Part shown: one piece after another, positions 12,300 to 22,224 of the stretch
Layout: every line of letters begins with the position of its first letter
Position numbering within the stretch: position 1 is the stretch's first letter
Assembly: GCF_037975245.1 (NCBI RefSeq)
Contig: NC_092567.1
Location: 26,396,376-26,460,375 of the forward strand
Source of the DNA: Apostichopus japonicus
Lineage: Eukaryota > Echinodermata > Holothuroidea > Aspidochirotida > Stichopodidae
Reading direction: 5' to 3'
DNA: 64,000 nt
Notes under the pieces: generated by a model
Databases searched by the model: none
What the model was told of the DNA's origin: nothing
The model's input: only the letters and a program-made list of their open reading frames with translations
Translations under genes and position numbers: made by a program

Positions 12300-12775
12300 A
12301 ATATGGCTGGAACAACAGAAGATATGACGTGGACAATTAACAAAATGGATGGCTCGAGCTGGCTGACATGGAATTTCCAGATGAGACATTTGTTTCTTGC
12401 AAAAGGCCTGTGGGCTATGAGGATGGCTCAGGAAAGTTGGGGGTTACTGTATGTGAGAAGTAGAAGAGTGCAAACTTGAAAAAGACACAACTGGCATTTT
12501 TCACCATTGTGCTTGCAATAGCATCTAGTCAGCTGGAATTAATTACAACAAGTAACAAACCAAGTGATGCTTAGGATGCCTTGCGTACTCTGTTCGAAAA
12601 GGATTCTCTAACCAACAAAATTCAGCTCAAGAAAAAGTACCTCAGAACTGAAATGGCAGAGGGCAAGTCAGTTGGAAATAATTTGAATTATACGAAAGGA
12701 ATTATGGATCGTTGGGCTGCTATTGGTGCTCCTATTTCTGAAGAAGACCAGGTTGTTAAAGTTATATGTCAAGTT
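12300..12775 (+). pseudogene. Degenerate Ty1/copia-type gag (UBN2-like) remnant
   Basis: The plus strand encodes pieces of a copia-family Gag. KMDGSSWLTWNFQMRHLFLAKGLW at about 12345-12415 matches the conserved 'L-x-G-x-N-Y/W-x-x-W' start. Further on, SNKPSDA-stop-DALRTLFEKDSLTNKIQL and a segment ending GAPISEEDQVVKVIC match the middle of the domain. In-frame stops, including a TAG where the family has Trp before DALR, and a frame change near 12430-12480 show it is dead. No protease, integrase or RT of this class follows. Confidence 0.7.
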
Positions 12776-13400
12776 TGGACTTATTTATTTACTTTCTACT
12801 CTTACCTTTTACTTTTATATATTTGTCTTTTAATTTTAATCTTATGCTATATGTCACAGGTATATCTCACCATTTCAAAGTTACAAAACTATCCATCCTG
12901 CCACCTGAACTGTTGTTGCTATGTCATGCCTTCACTATGCCACCTTGAAATACCCCTTGCACTTGACATTGTGTGTGATTTTTTTTCAGACAATATTATT
13001 GTATGAAGTCTTCACAGTATGAAGTGTGTTTCATTTCAAGAAGTATTCAAATTTTGTTAAGCTATTCCTTCCATTTGAACAAAGTATTTCACTTTGAAGT
13101 GATCGAAGTAATTTATATTTCATGCCCATATTTTCACAGGACATTAAAACATGTTCTTTCATGGAGAGTGTCACACCAAATGTTTTTGTTTTCTTTTTTC
13201 TGTTGTTTAAAGTGCCTTATTGTTACAGTTATAAAATCAATAAAAGACCAGGCAACTCTATTTCCACTGTTGACTAATGTTCTACTATGCATGTGCAAAA
13301 GAAGAAAAAAATAGCCCTACTCAAAATATTTGGTCAGAGTATCCATAGAACATAATGTATCCAAACACGTCCTGTGTACTGAAAGTCCGCTTTTAATTAA
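12776..13400. other. Spacer after copia-like gag
   Basis: T-rich DNA without recognisable motifs. It may include decayed copia sequence, but nothing alignable by eye. Confidence 0.3.
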
Positions 13401-13404
13401 AGTC

Positions 13405-13590
13405 CCCATATGTGGCAAAACCACCTCATCCCTCCAAAATACCCTAACTCTTCCCAAAGCTGGTGAACACCACACCCATCCCAAAGCTGGGAAACTCAAA
13501 ACCCTTCCCCAAATCTGCTAAGCACCACATTCCCTCCCCCAAAACCCGTAAAAACACCACACCCGTCCCCTAAACAACACACCCCTACCC
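13405..13590. repeat. C-rich degenerate minisatellite (~28-30 bp unit)
   Basis: Five to six imperfect units of the type CCCAAAGCTGGGAAACACCACACC. Frames across it read as Pro/Lys/Thr-rich repeats on one strand and Gly/Val-rich on the other and are not genes. Confidence 0.6.
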
Positions 13591-14734
13591 AAGCCACAGT
13601 ACTTAACTCCAATATTGACAAGTGGTTATGTAGTGTGATACATGAACCAAACAAGGATTGGTATTGACTGGAAAACTGTTAACTGATATTTATTGATGAA
13701 TATAAGCAACAGATGAGTACCCAGCTTTGCAGAATCTCACTGAGTAAGGGCTACTGTGGAATTATGGTAAGTGGGTAAGTATAAATCATTTGGTATTGTA
13801 GGTATAAATCATTCGGAATTGTTGGAAGTTCCTTAGAAAACAACTAGAAATAAGGTTTGGCCTAGGCCATGTTACCTTTGTATATTCGACATGTGGTATG
13901 ACCCCTTCAGTTTTGACAACAGACTCGGGGAAAATTTGTGTTACCTTAATAGTTACCACCATTAATTTAGCTAGAAAGGAAACATCATCTCCCTTGCCCC
14001 CTCCCCATTTTGTCTCTCTTACCCCTCCCATACGCAGCTCTCAGTAATTTTACATTTTACCTAATCATATATTAGAATTTGGGACAAAATTTCTTCCAAA
14101 CCTTAGCACAACTTAAATTACGCCACAAAACCTAACATTCCTAATAGACCGTACACTAAAGGAATGGGTTCCACTACATTGAAAACGATTTGAGTGAAGT
14201 CTTGTCGGTAGTAGCCCATAGCATGCAAACGGCTTGGCGAAAGTCTACCTAATTTCAAAATGGCGGCGACAGCAACAAAATCGCCGAGTCGAGGTAATCG
14301 TTTTGTGACTGGCCGTCTTAGACAACCATTTCACCTAATCTTTACAGCATCATGTAGGAGAGTACAAGATCCACAAATGGGAGAACTTTTTTGCTGTAAC
14401 TCTCTTTCGTTGGTTCGTTTTGACCTATTTTGTGTCAGTTAGGAATACATGTGTGAGGACGAAGTTGGATTGCAATCGTTGTTTCATAGGTTTTCGTTGA
14501 TTTTTTCTCGGGTTTCTTTGCCCTACCATACATTGGAATTACTTTTAATCCATTCTGTGAGGTTCCGGTAAGTTGTAAACTATCAATGTCTGTAAATTCT
14601 GTGAGTGAAACGTAGGACCGACTTTACGTAAAATGCGGGCAAATTCAAATTTAATGATATGCGTGATCGTTGATCATTCTTCGAGGTCACGGGGTCAGAC
14701 TCCCAACTGTTATTGAGCCATTAGTCATGAACAC
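13591..14734. other. Spacer with one exon-like ATG
   Basis: No domain. At 14260 an ATGGCGGCGACAGC start reads MAATATKSPSRG and then meets GAG|GTAATC, which could be a short first exon. About 14280-14335 resembles 10330-10385 in the same orientation (TCTTAGACAAC core). I could not connect either to a gene. Confidence 0.3.
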
Positions 14735-15180
14735 CGTGTCATCACCATATGTCATACCTGTAAAGCAGAATTTGCAATAACGATACCATGAATGTTATGA
14801 CTTGACTTAATAAAGAGCAGTAAATATCTCAGAGCAAGTGATGAATAGATAAGGGCTAAGAGGGCACCCTTGACGGACACCCCCGGCGACTCTAAAATAC
14901 TCGGAAAGATATCCTATACAAGATGAGACATTACTGTTAAGAGGTCTGACCCACGATCTGAAATCATTGTCAAAGTTAAAATAAGTAAGGGTATGTTGAA
15001 TAAATTCCCAATCGAGTCGGTCGAATGCCCTCTAGTAATCCAAGAAAATAAGTGCCCCGGAATATCATTTCATCACATTAATTGATAAGATCTAAGATTA
15101 ATGTAATATTTCACCTATAAAACGTCCTTTAAGTAATTCGGATGGTTTCATTACTACTAACGACGGGCAGCGGCTTACTT
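14735..15180 (-). mobile_element. LINE reverse-transcriptase palm fragment
   Basis: The minus strand encodes an RT segment in order: LKGRFIGE near 15125, GALIFLDY-stop-RAFDRLDWEFI (the RT A box with its Asp) at about 15055, GGVRQGCPLSPYLF (B box) at about 14870, then YGDDTVF (C box) at about 14730 after a frameshift. A TAG stop sits inside the A box and a TAA follows the B box, so it is inactive. It ends about where the other minus-strand LINE fragment (8690-10090) begins in protein terms. The two may be halves of one element split by ~4.6 kb, or two copies. Confidence 0.8.
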
Positions 15181-15418
15181 TATGAACTAAATTAACTACA
15201 CAGCAATGGTGAGTTGGACCTAATTAGGATTGCTAAAGGGGTGGGGTGGGGGGGGGGTGAGTTCTGACACTTGTGGTTAACTTGTTGACTCTACCGTTAC
15301 GATCGATGAATCTAAATACGTCACTTGTAATTGACGTCACCCGAAAACTCGTGAATGGCATCAAAGGATTGCGTAATTAAGAATGATCCATCAAATATAA
15401 CTTTAAAAATCCATATTG
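15181..15418. other. Left flank of the Ty3/gypsy insertion
   Basis: AT-rich DNA with a G-run at 15241-15257. No gene. Confidence 0.3.
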
Positions 15419-15422
15419 ATCC
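15419..15422. repeat. Target-site duplication, left (ATCC)
   Basis: ATCC directly precedes the TG of the left LTR and is repeated directly after the CA of the right LTR at 24969-24972. Four bases suits Ty3/gypsy integrases. Confidence 0.85.
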
Positions 15423-15696
15423 TGTTACAAAAATAGGTGACATTTTTGTTTAATCATAATTATATTGTAGTGCTTAATAAGCTACCGTAGATTACGGCTG
15501 TTAAGCGTCATGGCGATGAGTGCACATGAAGGCCTCGTGGGCCGGAAGTTGAGCTTCCGCTACTATTGTTTAACTTTGTTCAGTAACTTCCTGACACGTG
15601 CTGTGTGAAAGTTACGGCCAGCCTGCACTGATACGCAGGGTTAAGACAGACCTGTTTTTGCAGCCGAAGAGAAAGGATCTTTATCAAAGTGGTCGT

Positions 15697-15917
15697 TATA
15701 TATATAGATTAGAATTAGAATCGTCAAGTTGTGATTGAACTTTTGTCGTTTGTATAGTCAGTCAATTTCTCTGTGTTCGATTTGGGTAAACCAACTGTTA
15801 GTTAGCCCTAATAACTTTATATTCTGGAGTCGTTGTGCACCGTCGCCGTAGAAGTTTTGCCGTGAATCTAACAGGGCCTAGAGTAAGTACCAGTAATCAA
15901 CCTATATATATATAAAT
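15697..15917 (+). promoter_or_regulatory. LTR promoter region: two TATA boxes and a splice donor
   Basis: TATATATA at 15697-15705 and TATATATAAAT at about 15907-15917 are both plausible core promoters. GA|GTAAGT at 15883 lies between them. It would be in the leader only if the first box is used, and could then supply the donor for a spliced ORF3 mRNA. Which box is used cannot be told from sequence. Confidence 0.45.
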
Positions 15918-16153
15918 CGGTCGTATAGAGACCAGACGTTGAACACCTAAATTAACGGTGACATTAATCAGGCAGAGTGTAACTCGACATCTGTCTGGCT
16001 GGGGGTTAAATTATTCCGTATCAAGGGGGAAATTACATTTATTTCTGCTGGTATTCGGGACCTAACGGGAGGGCCTCTTTCATTTTTACGGAACCACATA
16101 TTTTAGCTGCTGTTATATTCTAGATGTAGGGACCATCTTTCCACCCCATACCC

Positions 16154-16449
16154 GCGGAATTGTCGGTAATTCGCCTAACAGCGGAACACAGGGCTATTCC
16201 GCCTACCCGCGGAATTGACGGCATTCCGCCTAACAGCGGAACAGAGGGTATTCCGCCTAACAGCGGAACAGAGGGTATTCCGCCTACCCGCGGAATTGAC
16301 GGTATTCCGCCTAACAGCGGAACAGAGGGTATTCCGCCTACCCGCGGAATTGAGTGGATTCCGCCGAACAACGGAAAGGAGGCTCGTTCCGCCTATTTTT
16401 TGGAATATACTATTATACTGGTTTCTGGCGGAATTAGGAATATTCCGCA
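16154..16449 (+). repeat. LTR dyad array: GCGGAAT-N7-ATTCCGC, ~10 units
   Basis: Nine consecutive units of about 27 bp (21-bp dyad plus a 6-bp CTAACA/CTACCC spacer) span 16154-16402, with a tenth at about 16428-16448. Arms are GCGGAAT or GCGGAAC against ATTCCGC with a constant 7-nt centre. An eleventh dyad lies outside the LTR at 23363-23383. The array recurs unchanged in the 3' LTR at 24401-24696. As DNA it is a set of protein-binding-like palindromes; as RNA it is a string of small hairpins. Confidence 0.85.
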
Positions 16450-16534
16450 GGTCATATACTGGGACTCTACACCTGACTAGTTGTCATTAGGGTCCTACAT
16501 TGTGTTGCATTGATGTTCCTTCATATATATGCTT

Positions 16535-16540
16535 AATAAA
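16535..16540 (+). terminator. LTR polyadenylation signal AATAAA
   Basis: In GCTTAATAAATG, about 180 bp before the LTR end. The functional copy for the element's transcript is the equivalent at 24782-24787. Confidence 0.55.
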
Positions 16541-16722
16541 TGTATTCAGATGTTCATTTAATGCCCGTAGCATGAAACTGAAAGCAAGTCGTGTTGTAAA
16601 TAGATTGTTTATACCTACGACCTTGTGTGCCTGAGTATTTATTTCAGAACAGAACTCCGTTCCAGTGATCCCAGACTCCAGTCGAGACCTGATCTCACAC
16701 CACGGACGAGGTAGCGTTACAT

Positions 16723-16740
16723 TGGTGGCAGCGGTGGGAT
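16723..16740 (+). other. tRNA primer-binding site
   Basis: TGGTGGCAGCGGTGGGAT starts one base after the LTR. It has the form of the complement of a tRNA 3' end (TGG for CCA, then acceptor stem, then the start of the T arm). The tRNA species is not assigned. Confidence 0.75.
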
Positions 16741-16775
16741 AAACGTGCCTTGCAGTTGTGTGTGAGGTTGGAGAG

Positions 16776-18194
16776 ATGCCAGGAACTAATCCTTTCAACG
16801 ACTCTGTGAGCAGTGATCGAGGCTGGATCCTGCAAGATGAAGTCCGCTCTGAGGGAAGCTCTGTGGGTTCAGCAGCTGAGGGAAGGCAACGAGGAATTCA
16901 GCTTATGCAGTTCGACGATATACCCAGCTCTGTGCAGATGGGGGGAGGCCACAACCCAACCGAACGAGGGCCGAATAGACTGGTCGAGGAAGGACGACTG
17001 TTTACGGATGGGACACCCCAGGACATCCGACGTAGGGATACTTCCGACCTAGGAGGTGCAAGGGTGGAGAGACTACTAAACGAGAGGGATGTATTCACCG
17101 ACGGAACTACCCGGGCACCGCAAAGCAACAGTGGCAACGAATACGGACACAGGATTACTGATGACAATGGATCCCAGCGGTACTTCCATAGTAGAGGTGA
17201 CGGTAGAGCAAACGCAGCTCCAACACGGCACAGCCGTAATCCGTTTTACGAAGCCCCGATGCCAGTTTCTGACCGTGTGGTGGTCGAAGAGTCCAAACAA
17301 ATGCCGGGTAAGTACCAAGTGCCGGTAAGTACTTTTCCTCCAAATTCCTACTGGAACGCGCCCCGGATACCAAGTGGCTCTAACCAACGTGTCCAAGTAC
17401 CAACCTACGATGGCACTTCCCCTCTGAAGGACTATTTAGTGCAGTTCGAACTGATCGCCGAACTTAACGGATGGGATGAATTCACCCAGGCACTACAGCT
17501 GGCTGCTAGTCTGCGAGGCCCGGCGAATGCTGTGTTGGCAGATTTGGAGCCCAGAAGAAGGAGGGAATTCGGTTTGCTGGTCGATGCCTTGGAACACCGT
17601 TTTGGACGTAGGAACCAGACGGAACTTTTCAAGGCGATGCTACGGAATAGGAGCAGGCAACCAAGCGAGACCCTACCGGAAATGGCGCACGATATCAAAC
17701 GACTATTAAGCCGTGCTTATCCCGACGCGTCATTGGAAATGAAGGAGACGCTGGCGAAAGACTTCTTCATTGATGCTCTCGGCGACAGTGATGTGAAGTG
17801 GAAAGTCTATCAGGCTCGCCCAATGGACTTGGATGACGCTTTGACAGTTGCGGTAGAGCTTGAAGCATTTGGTCTGGCAGAGTCAAAGAAATTGAACCGA
17901 AAACTTGGCGTTCGGACAATTGGCGAAAGACAGGACACTAAATCTGGGTCCGGGGAAATAAAAGATCTCACAGAGACGATATCAGCCGCCCTAGCGAAAG
18001 GATTTGAGGAGCTAACCGAGCGCCTGACGAAGATGCAGAAACCAACAAAAGTCTGGCAAGGTGACAAGAAGAAACCAAATGATGGCAAGTGCTGGGGGTG
18101 TGGTGAATTAGGACACTATCGTCGTGACTGTCCCCACGAGCAGGAGGGAAAGACTACCACTGGGGAGAATATTAAACAGGGAAACGAACATTAG
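16776..18194 (+). CDS. gag: Gag polyprotein
   Basis: A 472-residue structural protein that would form the virus-like particle. The frame is open from 16758, but that codon is GTG, so the first ATG (16776, MPGTNPF) is taken. Residues ~1-200 are polar and low in order. A retrotransposon-gag capsid domain follows around 200-370, with text such as PTYDGTSPLKDYLVQFELIAE and DFFIDALGDSDVKWKVYQARP. A single CCHC zinc knuckle, CWGCGELGHYRRDC, starts at about residue 439 and serves RNA binding. The last codons overlap pol: the heptamer GGGAAAC at 18179-18185 lies 7 nt before the stop. Confidence 0.93.
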   Translation: MPGTNPFNDSVSSDRGWILQDEVRSEGSSVGSAAEGRQRGIQLMQFDDIPSSVQMGGGHNPTERGPNRLVEEGRLFTDGTPQDIRRRDTSDLGGARVERLLNERDVFTDGTTRAPQSNSGNEYGHRITDDNGSQRYFHSRGDGRANAAPTRHSRNPFYEAPMPVSDRVVVEESKQMPGKYQVPVSTFPPNSYWNAPRIPSGSNQRVQVPTYDGTSPLKDYLVQFELIAELNGWDEFTQALQLAASLRGPANAVLADLEPRRRREFGLLVDALEHRFGRRNQTELFKAMLRNRSRQPSETLPEMAHDIKRLLSRAYPDASLEMKETLAKDFFIDALGDSDVKWKVYQARPMDLDDALTVAVELEAFGLAESKKLNRKLGVRTIGERQDTKSGSGEIKDLTETISAALAKGFEELTERLTKMQKPTKVWQGDKKKPNDGKCWGCGELGHYRRDCPHEQEGKTTTGENIKQGNEH

Positions 18195-21100
18195 CCAGTT
18201 TCGTTGGGCAGAGGCTGGCTGGAAGATCTGACGTGCCCGATGTACGAATAAGTGGGAAGGCCTGGTCAACGGGAGGGAAGGGACTCTATGTGAGGGGAAA
18301 TCTTGCAGGTGTTCCTCTAGATTTTCTAGTGGACACTGGAGCTGATATCACCATAGTACGCCCGGAGATCTACCAGAAGCTGTCTGGATCGAACAGGCCT
18401 GAACTTGAAGAGGTTTTCGTTGAGATGAGAGTAGCGGACGGCAGACCGTTAGTCTTCCAAGGCAAGGGGATGTTTCAACTTGAGATCAATGGGCTAAAGG
18501 TCGAACACGAAGTATGGGTGGCAAGCATTGACACAGATGGTCTCTTGGGATACGAGTTCTTGCAGAAGTTTCGCTGTACAATTGACGCTGGCCTGGGTCG
18601 GCTGACCATAGGGTCGCGACATGAAACAGAAACCAAGGAGGAGTTTGGCTGTTTTAGGGTTGCTGTGGCGGAAACCTGCGTGGTAGCGGCCGGCAGCGAG
18701 AAAATTGTGACAGGAAGACCTGTAGAAGAGCATCGTTACAAGGGCGCGGGAGTCATCGAAGCTGACGAGAAATTCACGAAGCGACATGAGGTGATGTTAG
18801 CCAATGTAGTAGTGGATTCTTCAAACGATGTGATGCCACTAAGAGTGTTCAATCCAAGTGAAAGGCCGATAACTATTTACCAAGGAACTATGGTGGGTTC
18901 GTGTTATGCGGTAAACGTACTTGGAGGGGAAGACAACATTGGGCTAGATTGCCATGACGCGAAGAGAGATGGGGACGTCGAGAATTCGCCATCGGGAGCT
19001 GACTTTGGGGAATTGGCAGAACACGTGCAGGATCTCGCTAAGAGGAGTTGCAATGGCTTAGACGTTATGCAGCGTAGGAGAGTCACCAAACTTCTGAAGG
19101 ATTTCGCTGACGTGTTTGCCAAGTCTCCAGATGATCTCGGACGAACTACTTTAGCAAAGCACCGTATAGACACCGGGGGTGCTAAACCCGTTCGACAGGC
19201 GGCCAGACGACTCCCACCTACTAGGAAAGAGGAAGCGACTACCGAAGTGAAACGGATGTTACGTCAAGATATTATAGAACCATCCTCAAGCTCATGGTCA
19301 TCCCCTGTTGTTTTGGTCAAGAAGGGTGATGGCAGCACCAGGTTTTGTGTGGATTATCGAAGGCTTAACGAGGTCACGACGAAAGATTCGTTTCCACTTC
19401 CAAGGATAGATGACTCCTTAGATACACTGGCTGGCTCGAAGTGGTTTTCGACACTGGATCTTGCAAGTGGATACTGGCAGGTCGAAGTCCACGAAGACGA
19501 CCGGTACAAGACAGCATTTGTTACCCATGGAGGGTTGTATCAATTCAAAGTTTTACCCTTTGGACTATGCAACGCCCCCGCGACCTTTGAGAGGTTGATG
19601 GAGAGGGTGTTAAGGGGGTTACAATGGCAAACCTGTCTCCTATACCTGGATGATATCATTGTGTATGGAAATTCGTTTGATAAAGCTGTAAACAGACTTT
19701 CTGAAGTATTAACGAGATTACGAGAAGCCGGGTTAAAGCTTTCGGCGAAGAAATGTCATTTGTTCCGAACCCAAGTAACCTACCTGGGTCACATTGTCTC
19801 GCAGGATGGAATATCTCCCGATCCTAGAAAAATCGAATCCGTAACTGAATGGCCAACCCCCTCATCAGTGAAACACGTACGTAGCTTCGTGGGACTATGT
19901 TCTTATTACAGACGGTTTATCCGAGGCTTTGCCGAGATCTGTTCTCCACTTCACAAATTGACCGAGAAGGATAAGAAGTTTGCATGGACCGAGGAATGCG
20001 AGAGAGCTTTCCGAACGTTGAAACGTTCACTCACCACTGCCCCAGTACTGGGTTACCCTGACGAGACCGGTTTGTTCATTCTGGATACTGACGCCTGCGA
20101 TGTTGGAATCGGAGGGGTTCTTTCGCAACGCTTGGAAGGAAGCTCGGAAGAAACCGTTGTAGCTTATTTCAGCAAGACCTTGTCAAAGTCCGAAAGACGT
20201 TACTGTGTTACCCGGAAGGAGCTACTTGCTGTTGTCTCCTCGGTGAAACATTTCCACCACTATCTGTATGGTAGAAAATTCCTGATTCGAACCGACCACG
20301 GAGCGTTACGTTGGTTGACGAACTTTCGTAACCCCGAAGGTCAGGTTGCCAGGTGGCTAGAAGTCCTGTTGACCTACGACTTCGACATACGACATCGACC
20401 GGGCAAGCAACACGGGAACGCTGATGCGTTGTCAAGGCGTCCTTGCGGAGATTGCAAACATTGTGAACGAGCCGAGGCCAAGGAAGCTGAGCAGGACGAC
20501 GATTATCGCATCGTAGGTTGCAATTTAGAGAAGGTATATATTTCTCCTTTTCCGGGAGTGGACGGAGACCCTAAGCTGGTAGTGGAAAACAGTGCGTCAA
20601 CAAGACAGAGGAGCGATTTGGAGACAGCTCCACCGGAGGTCCAGAGCGTGAAGAAGGCAGAACAGGCCCCGGAGGACACACCTGAGGAGGGAGCGAATCT
20701 GGACTCTGGGGGACGAGGCCAAAAGCCCGCTTGGTTTCACAGATGGTCCGATGTCGAGTTGAGAGAGATGCAAATAGCTGACAAGGACATAGGGCCTATC
20801 CTACTGTGGAAGGAGGTGCAGGACTCAAGACCTGATTGGGCACAGATTACTGCTGGTAGTCCTACACTGAAGAATTATTGGAACCAGTGGGACCGGCTGG
20901 ATCTTAAGGAAGGTGTGCTTTATCGGCGATTTGAGTCTAGTGACGGCATGTCAGTACTTCTCCAGTTGGTGGCACCAAGAAGAATCCAAGAGGAAATTCT
21001 ATATAGTACACATAACCACAGACTCTCAGGTCACCTGATGACGAAGAAGACAATTGAGAGGATCCGGGATACTTTCTATTGGAGCGGCTACCGGCGCCAT

Positions 21101-22129
21101 GTCGAGAAGTGGTGCCGAAGCTGTGATGTCTGCGCTGCACGGAAGGGTCCGAACAAGAAGTTAAAGTCCGAACTACAGACCTACGGAACCGGACATACTC
21201 TACAACGCTGTGCTATGGATATTTTGGGACCTCTTCCAAAGTCAAGCGGAGGGAATCGTTACGTACTTATCGTTTCGGACTACTTCACCAAGTGGACTGA
21301 GGCATATGCGATGGCCAACATGGAAGCAGAGACAGTTGCCACTTTACTAGTAGAAGAATTTATATGCCGTTTTGGGGTTCCAGAAGAGCTACACACCGAC
21401 CAGGGTCGTCAATTCGAATCGGAACTGTTCCAGCATATGTGCAGAATGCTTGACATCGGGAAGACGCGAACAACACCATTTCATCCTCAGTCAGATGGAA
21501 TGGTGGAGAGATTTAACCGTACCTTGGAAGCCATGCTTTCTACCGTTGTATCCAGAAACCAAAAGGACTGGGATACCTGGCTTCCCTACACAATGATGGC
21601 TTACCGGTCAGCGCAACATGAGAGTACGGGATTCTCTCCAGCAGAACTAATGTTTGGTCGTTCCATTGGTTTGCCCCTTGTAACCCAGCCCCCAGATGAT
21701 GGATCAAATGATGCAGTAAAGTCCCCTTCTAAGTACGCCTTAGGGTTGGAGAACAAACTCCAAGAAACCCATGCGCTGGCTCGTGATAAGTTAAAGATTT
21801 CAAGGGAAAAGCAAAAGAAATACCACGATCGTACCGCATCTATGTCCTTTCTTGAGCCTGGGGATATAATATGGTTAAGGAACACCACTCGGGAGGTTGG
21901 GCTTTCACCCAAACTGCAAAGACGTTGGGATGGGCCTGGTCGAGTCCTTAAACGCATCTCTGATGTCGTTTATAGGATACAAATGAGTTCTAGAGGTAAA
22001 CCTCGGGTTGTCCACCGTGATCGGTTAAAGGAATATGTAGGTGAGGACCCTCCCCTTTGGTTATTGCAGCCGATCAAAGATCAACCGAAACCTAAGATGG
22101 TGGGAACCCTGGTAGAACTGGGTCGATAA
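18176..22129 (+). CDS. pol: Pol polyprotein (protease, RT, RNase H, integrase)
   Basis: Expressed as Gag-Pol by the -1 shift; the frame has no ATG near its start (the codon at 18233 is GTG). Numbering from 18233: aspartic protease motif LVDTGAD with DTG at 34-36; reverse transcriptase at about 300-480 with LDLASGYWQ and catalytic YLDD at 471-474; RNase H from about 615 with DTDACDVGIGG, followed by a Ty3-type RDHGALRWL region; a variable acidic linker at ~740-850; an HHCC zinc-binding domain near 925-965; the integrase core Asp996, Asp1056 and Glu1092 (DD35E spacing); and a C-terminal GPY/F-like module (RRWDGPGRV). The enzyme set is complete and uninterrupted. Confidence 0.95.
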   Translation, partial: TGKRTLASFVGQRLAGRSDVPDVRISGKAWSTGGKGLYVRGNLAGVPLDFLVDTGADITIVRPEIYQKLSGSNRPELEEVFVEMRVADGRPLVFQGKGMFQLEINGLKVEHEVWVASIDTDGLLGYEFLQKFRCTIDAGLGRLTIGSRHETETKEEFGCFRVAVAETCVVAAGSEKIVTGRPVEEHRYKGAGVIEADEKFTKRHEVMLANVVVDSSNDVMPLRVFNPSERPITIYQGTMVGSCYAVNVLGGEDNIGLDCHDAKRDGDVENSPSGADFGELAEHVQDLAKRSCNGLDVMQRRRVTKLLKDFADVFAKSPDDLGRTTLAKHRIDTGGAKPVRQAARRLPPTRKEEATTEVKRMLRQDIIEPSSSSWSSPVVLVKKGDGSTRFCVDYRRLNEVTTKDSFPLPRIDDSLDTLAGSKWFSTLDLASGYWQVEVHEDDRYKTAFVTHGGLYQFKVLPFGLCNAPATFERLMERVLRGLQWQTCLLYLDDIIVYGNSFDKAVNRLSEVLTRLREAGLKLSAKKCHLFRTQVTYLGHIVSQDGISPDPRKIESVTEWPTPSSVKHVRSFVGLCSYYRRFIRGFAEICSPLHKLTEKDKKFAWTEECERAFRTLKRSLTTAPVLGYPDETGLFILDTDACDVGIGGVLSQRLEGSSEETVVAYFSKTLSKSERRYCVTRKELLAVVSSVKHFHHYLYGRKFLIRTDHGALRWLTNFRNPEGQVARWLEVLLTYDFDIRHRPGKQHGNADALSRRPCGDCKHCERAEAKEAEQDDDYRIVGCNLEKVYISPFPGVDGDPKLVVENSASTRQRSDLETAPPEVQSVKKAEQAPEDTPEEGANLDSGGRGQKPAWFHRWSDVELREMQIADKDIGPILLWKEVQDSRPDWAQITAGSPTLKNYWNQWDRLDLKEGVLYRRFESSDGMSVLLQLVAPRRIQEEILYSTHNHRLSGHLMTKKTIERIRDTFYWSGYRRHVEKWCRSCDVCAARKGPNKKLKSELQTYGTGHTLQRCAMDILGPLPKSSGGNRYVLIVSDYFTKWTEAYAMANMEAETVATLLVEEFICRFGVPEELHTDQGRQFESELFQHMCRMLDIGKTRTTPFHPQSDGMVERFNRTLEAMLSTVVSRNQKDWDTWLPYTMMAYRSAQHESTGFSPAELMFGRSIGLPLVTQPPDDGSNDAVKSPSKYALGLENKLQETHALARDKLKISREKQKKYHDRTASMSFLEPGDIIWLRNTTREVGLSPKLQRRWDGPGRVLKRISDVVYRIQMSSRGKPRVVHRDRLKEYVGEDPPLWLLQPIKDQPKPKMVGTLVELGR
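18179..18220 (+). promoter_or_regulatory. -1 ribosomal frameshift signal (GGGAAAC plus stem-loop)
   Basis: In the gag frame the codons read CAG GGA AAC GAA CAT TAG, so G-GGA-AAC is a canonical X-XXY-YYZ slippery site. The pol frame is -1 to gag. It is closed by TAA at 18173-18175 and open from 18176 on, so the shift must occur in the 19 nt up to the gag stop, exactly where the heptamer sits. Seven nt after it, 18193-18202 (AGCCAGTTTC) pairs with 18211-18220 (GAGGCTGGCT) as a 10-bp stem with two G-U pairs and an 8-nt loop. This is the usual stimulator geometry. Confidence 0.85.
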
Positions 22130-22224
22130 ATCACAATGGGACTGGACAGCGGGGAAAGTTAATTTCATGTTTTCATTTCATACTTCTGAATCGCTAACGA
22201 TGCATCCTTATTGTTCTTGCAGAA
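22130..22224 (+). promoter_or_regulatory. Leader of ORF3 with splice acceptor
   Basis: Between the pol stop and ORF3 a pyrimidine-rich stretch, CCTTATTGTTCTTGCAG, ends at 22222, two bases before AAATG. This is a strong acceptor in just the place where retroviral elements splice their env message. Candidate donors are GTAAGT at 15883 and the two GTAAGTA sites in gag at 17308 and 17325. Confidence 0.6.

Larger units (their letters stand above)
15423..16721 (+). repeat. 5' LTR (1,299 bp)
   Basis: Bounded by TG...CA. Two TATA-like boxes (TATATATA at 15697-15705, TATATATAAAT at about 15907-15917) and an AATAAA at 16535-16540 suggest a long R region. A GTAAGT donor lies at 15883. The LTR contains an array of short dyads at 16154-16449 (separate entry). 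The Gly-Ile-Pro-rich open frames at 16120-16490 on both strands come from that array and are not genes. Confidence 0.95.

Noticed and set aside
16120-16490. Gly-Ile-Pro-rich ORFs on both strands of the LTR (and 24367-24737)
   Set aside because: They come from the 27-bp dyad array, are open in several frames at once and lie in the LTR.
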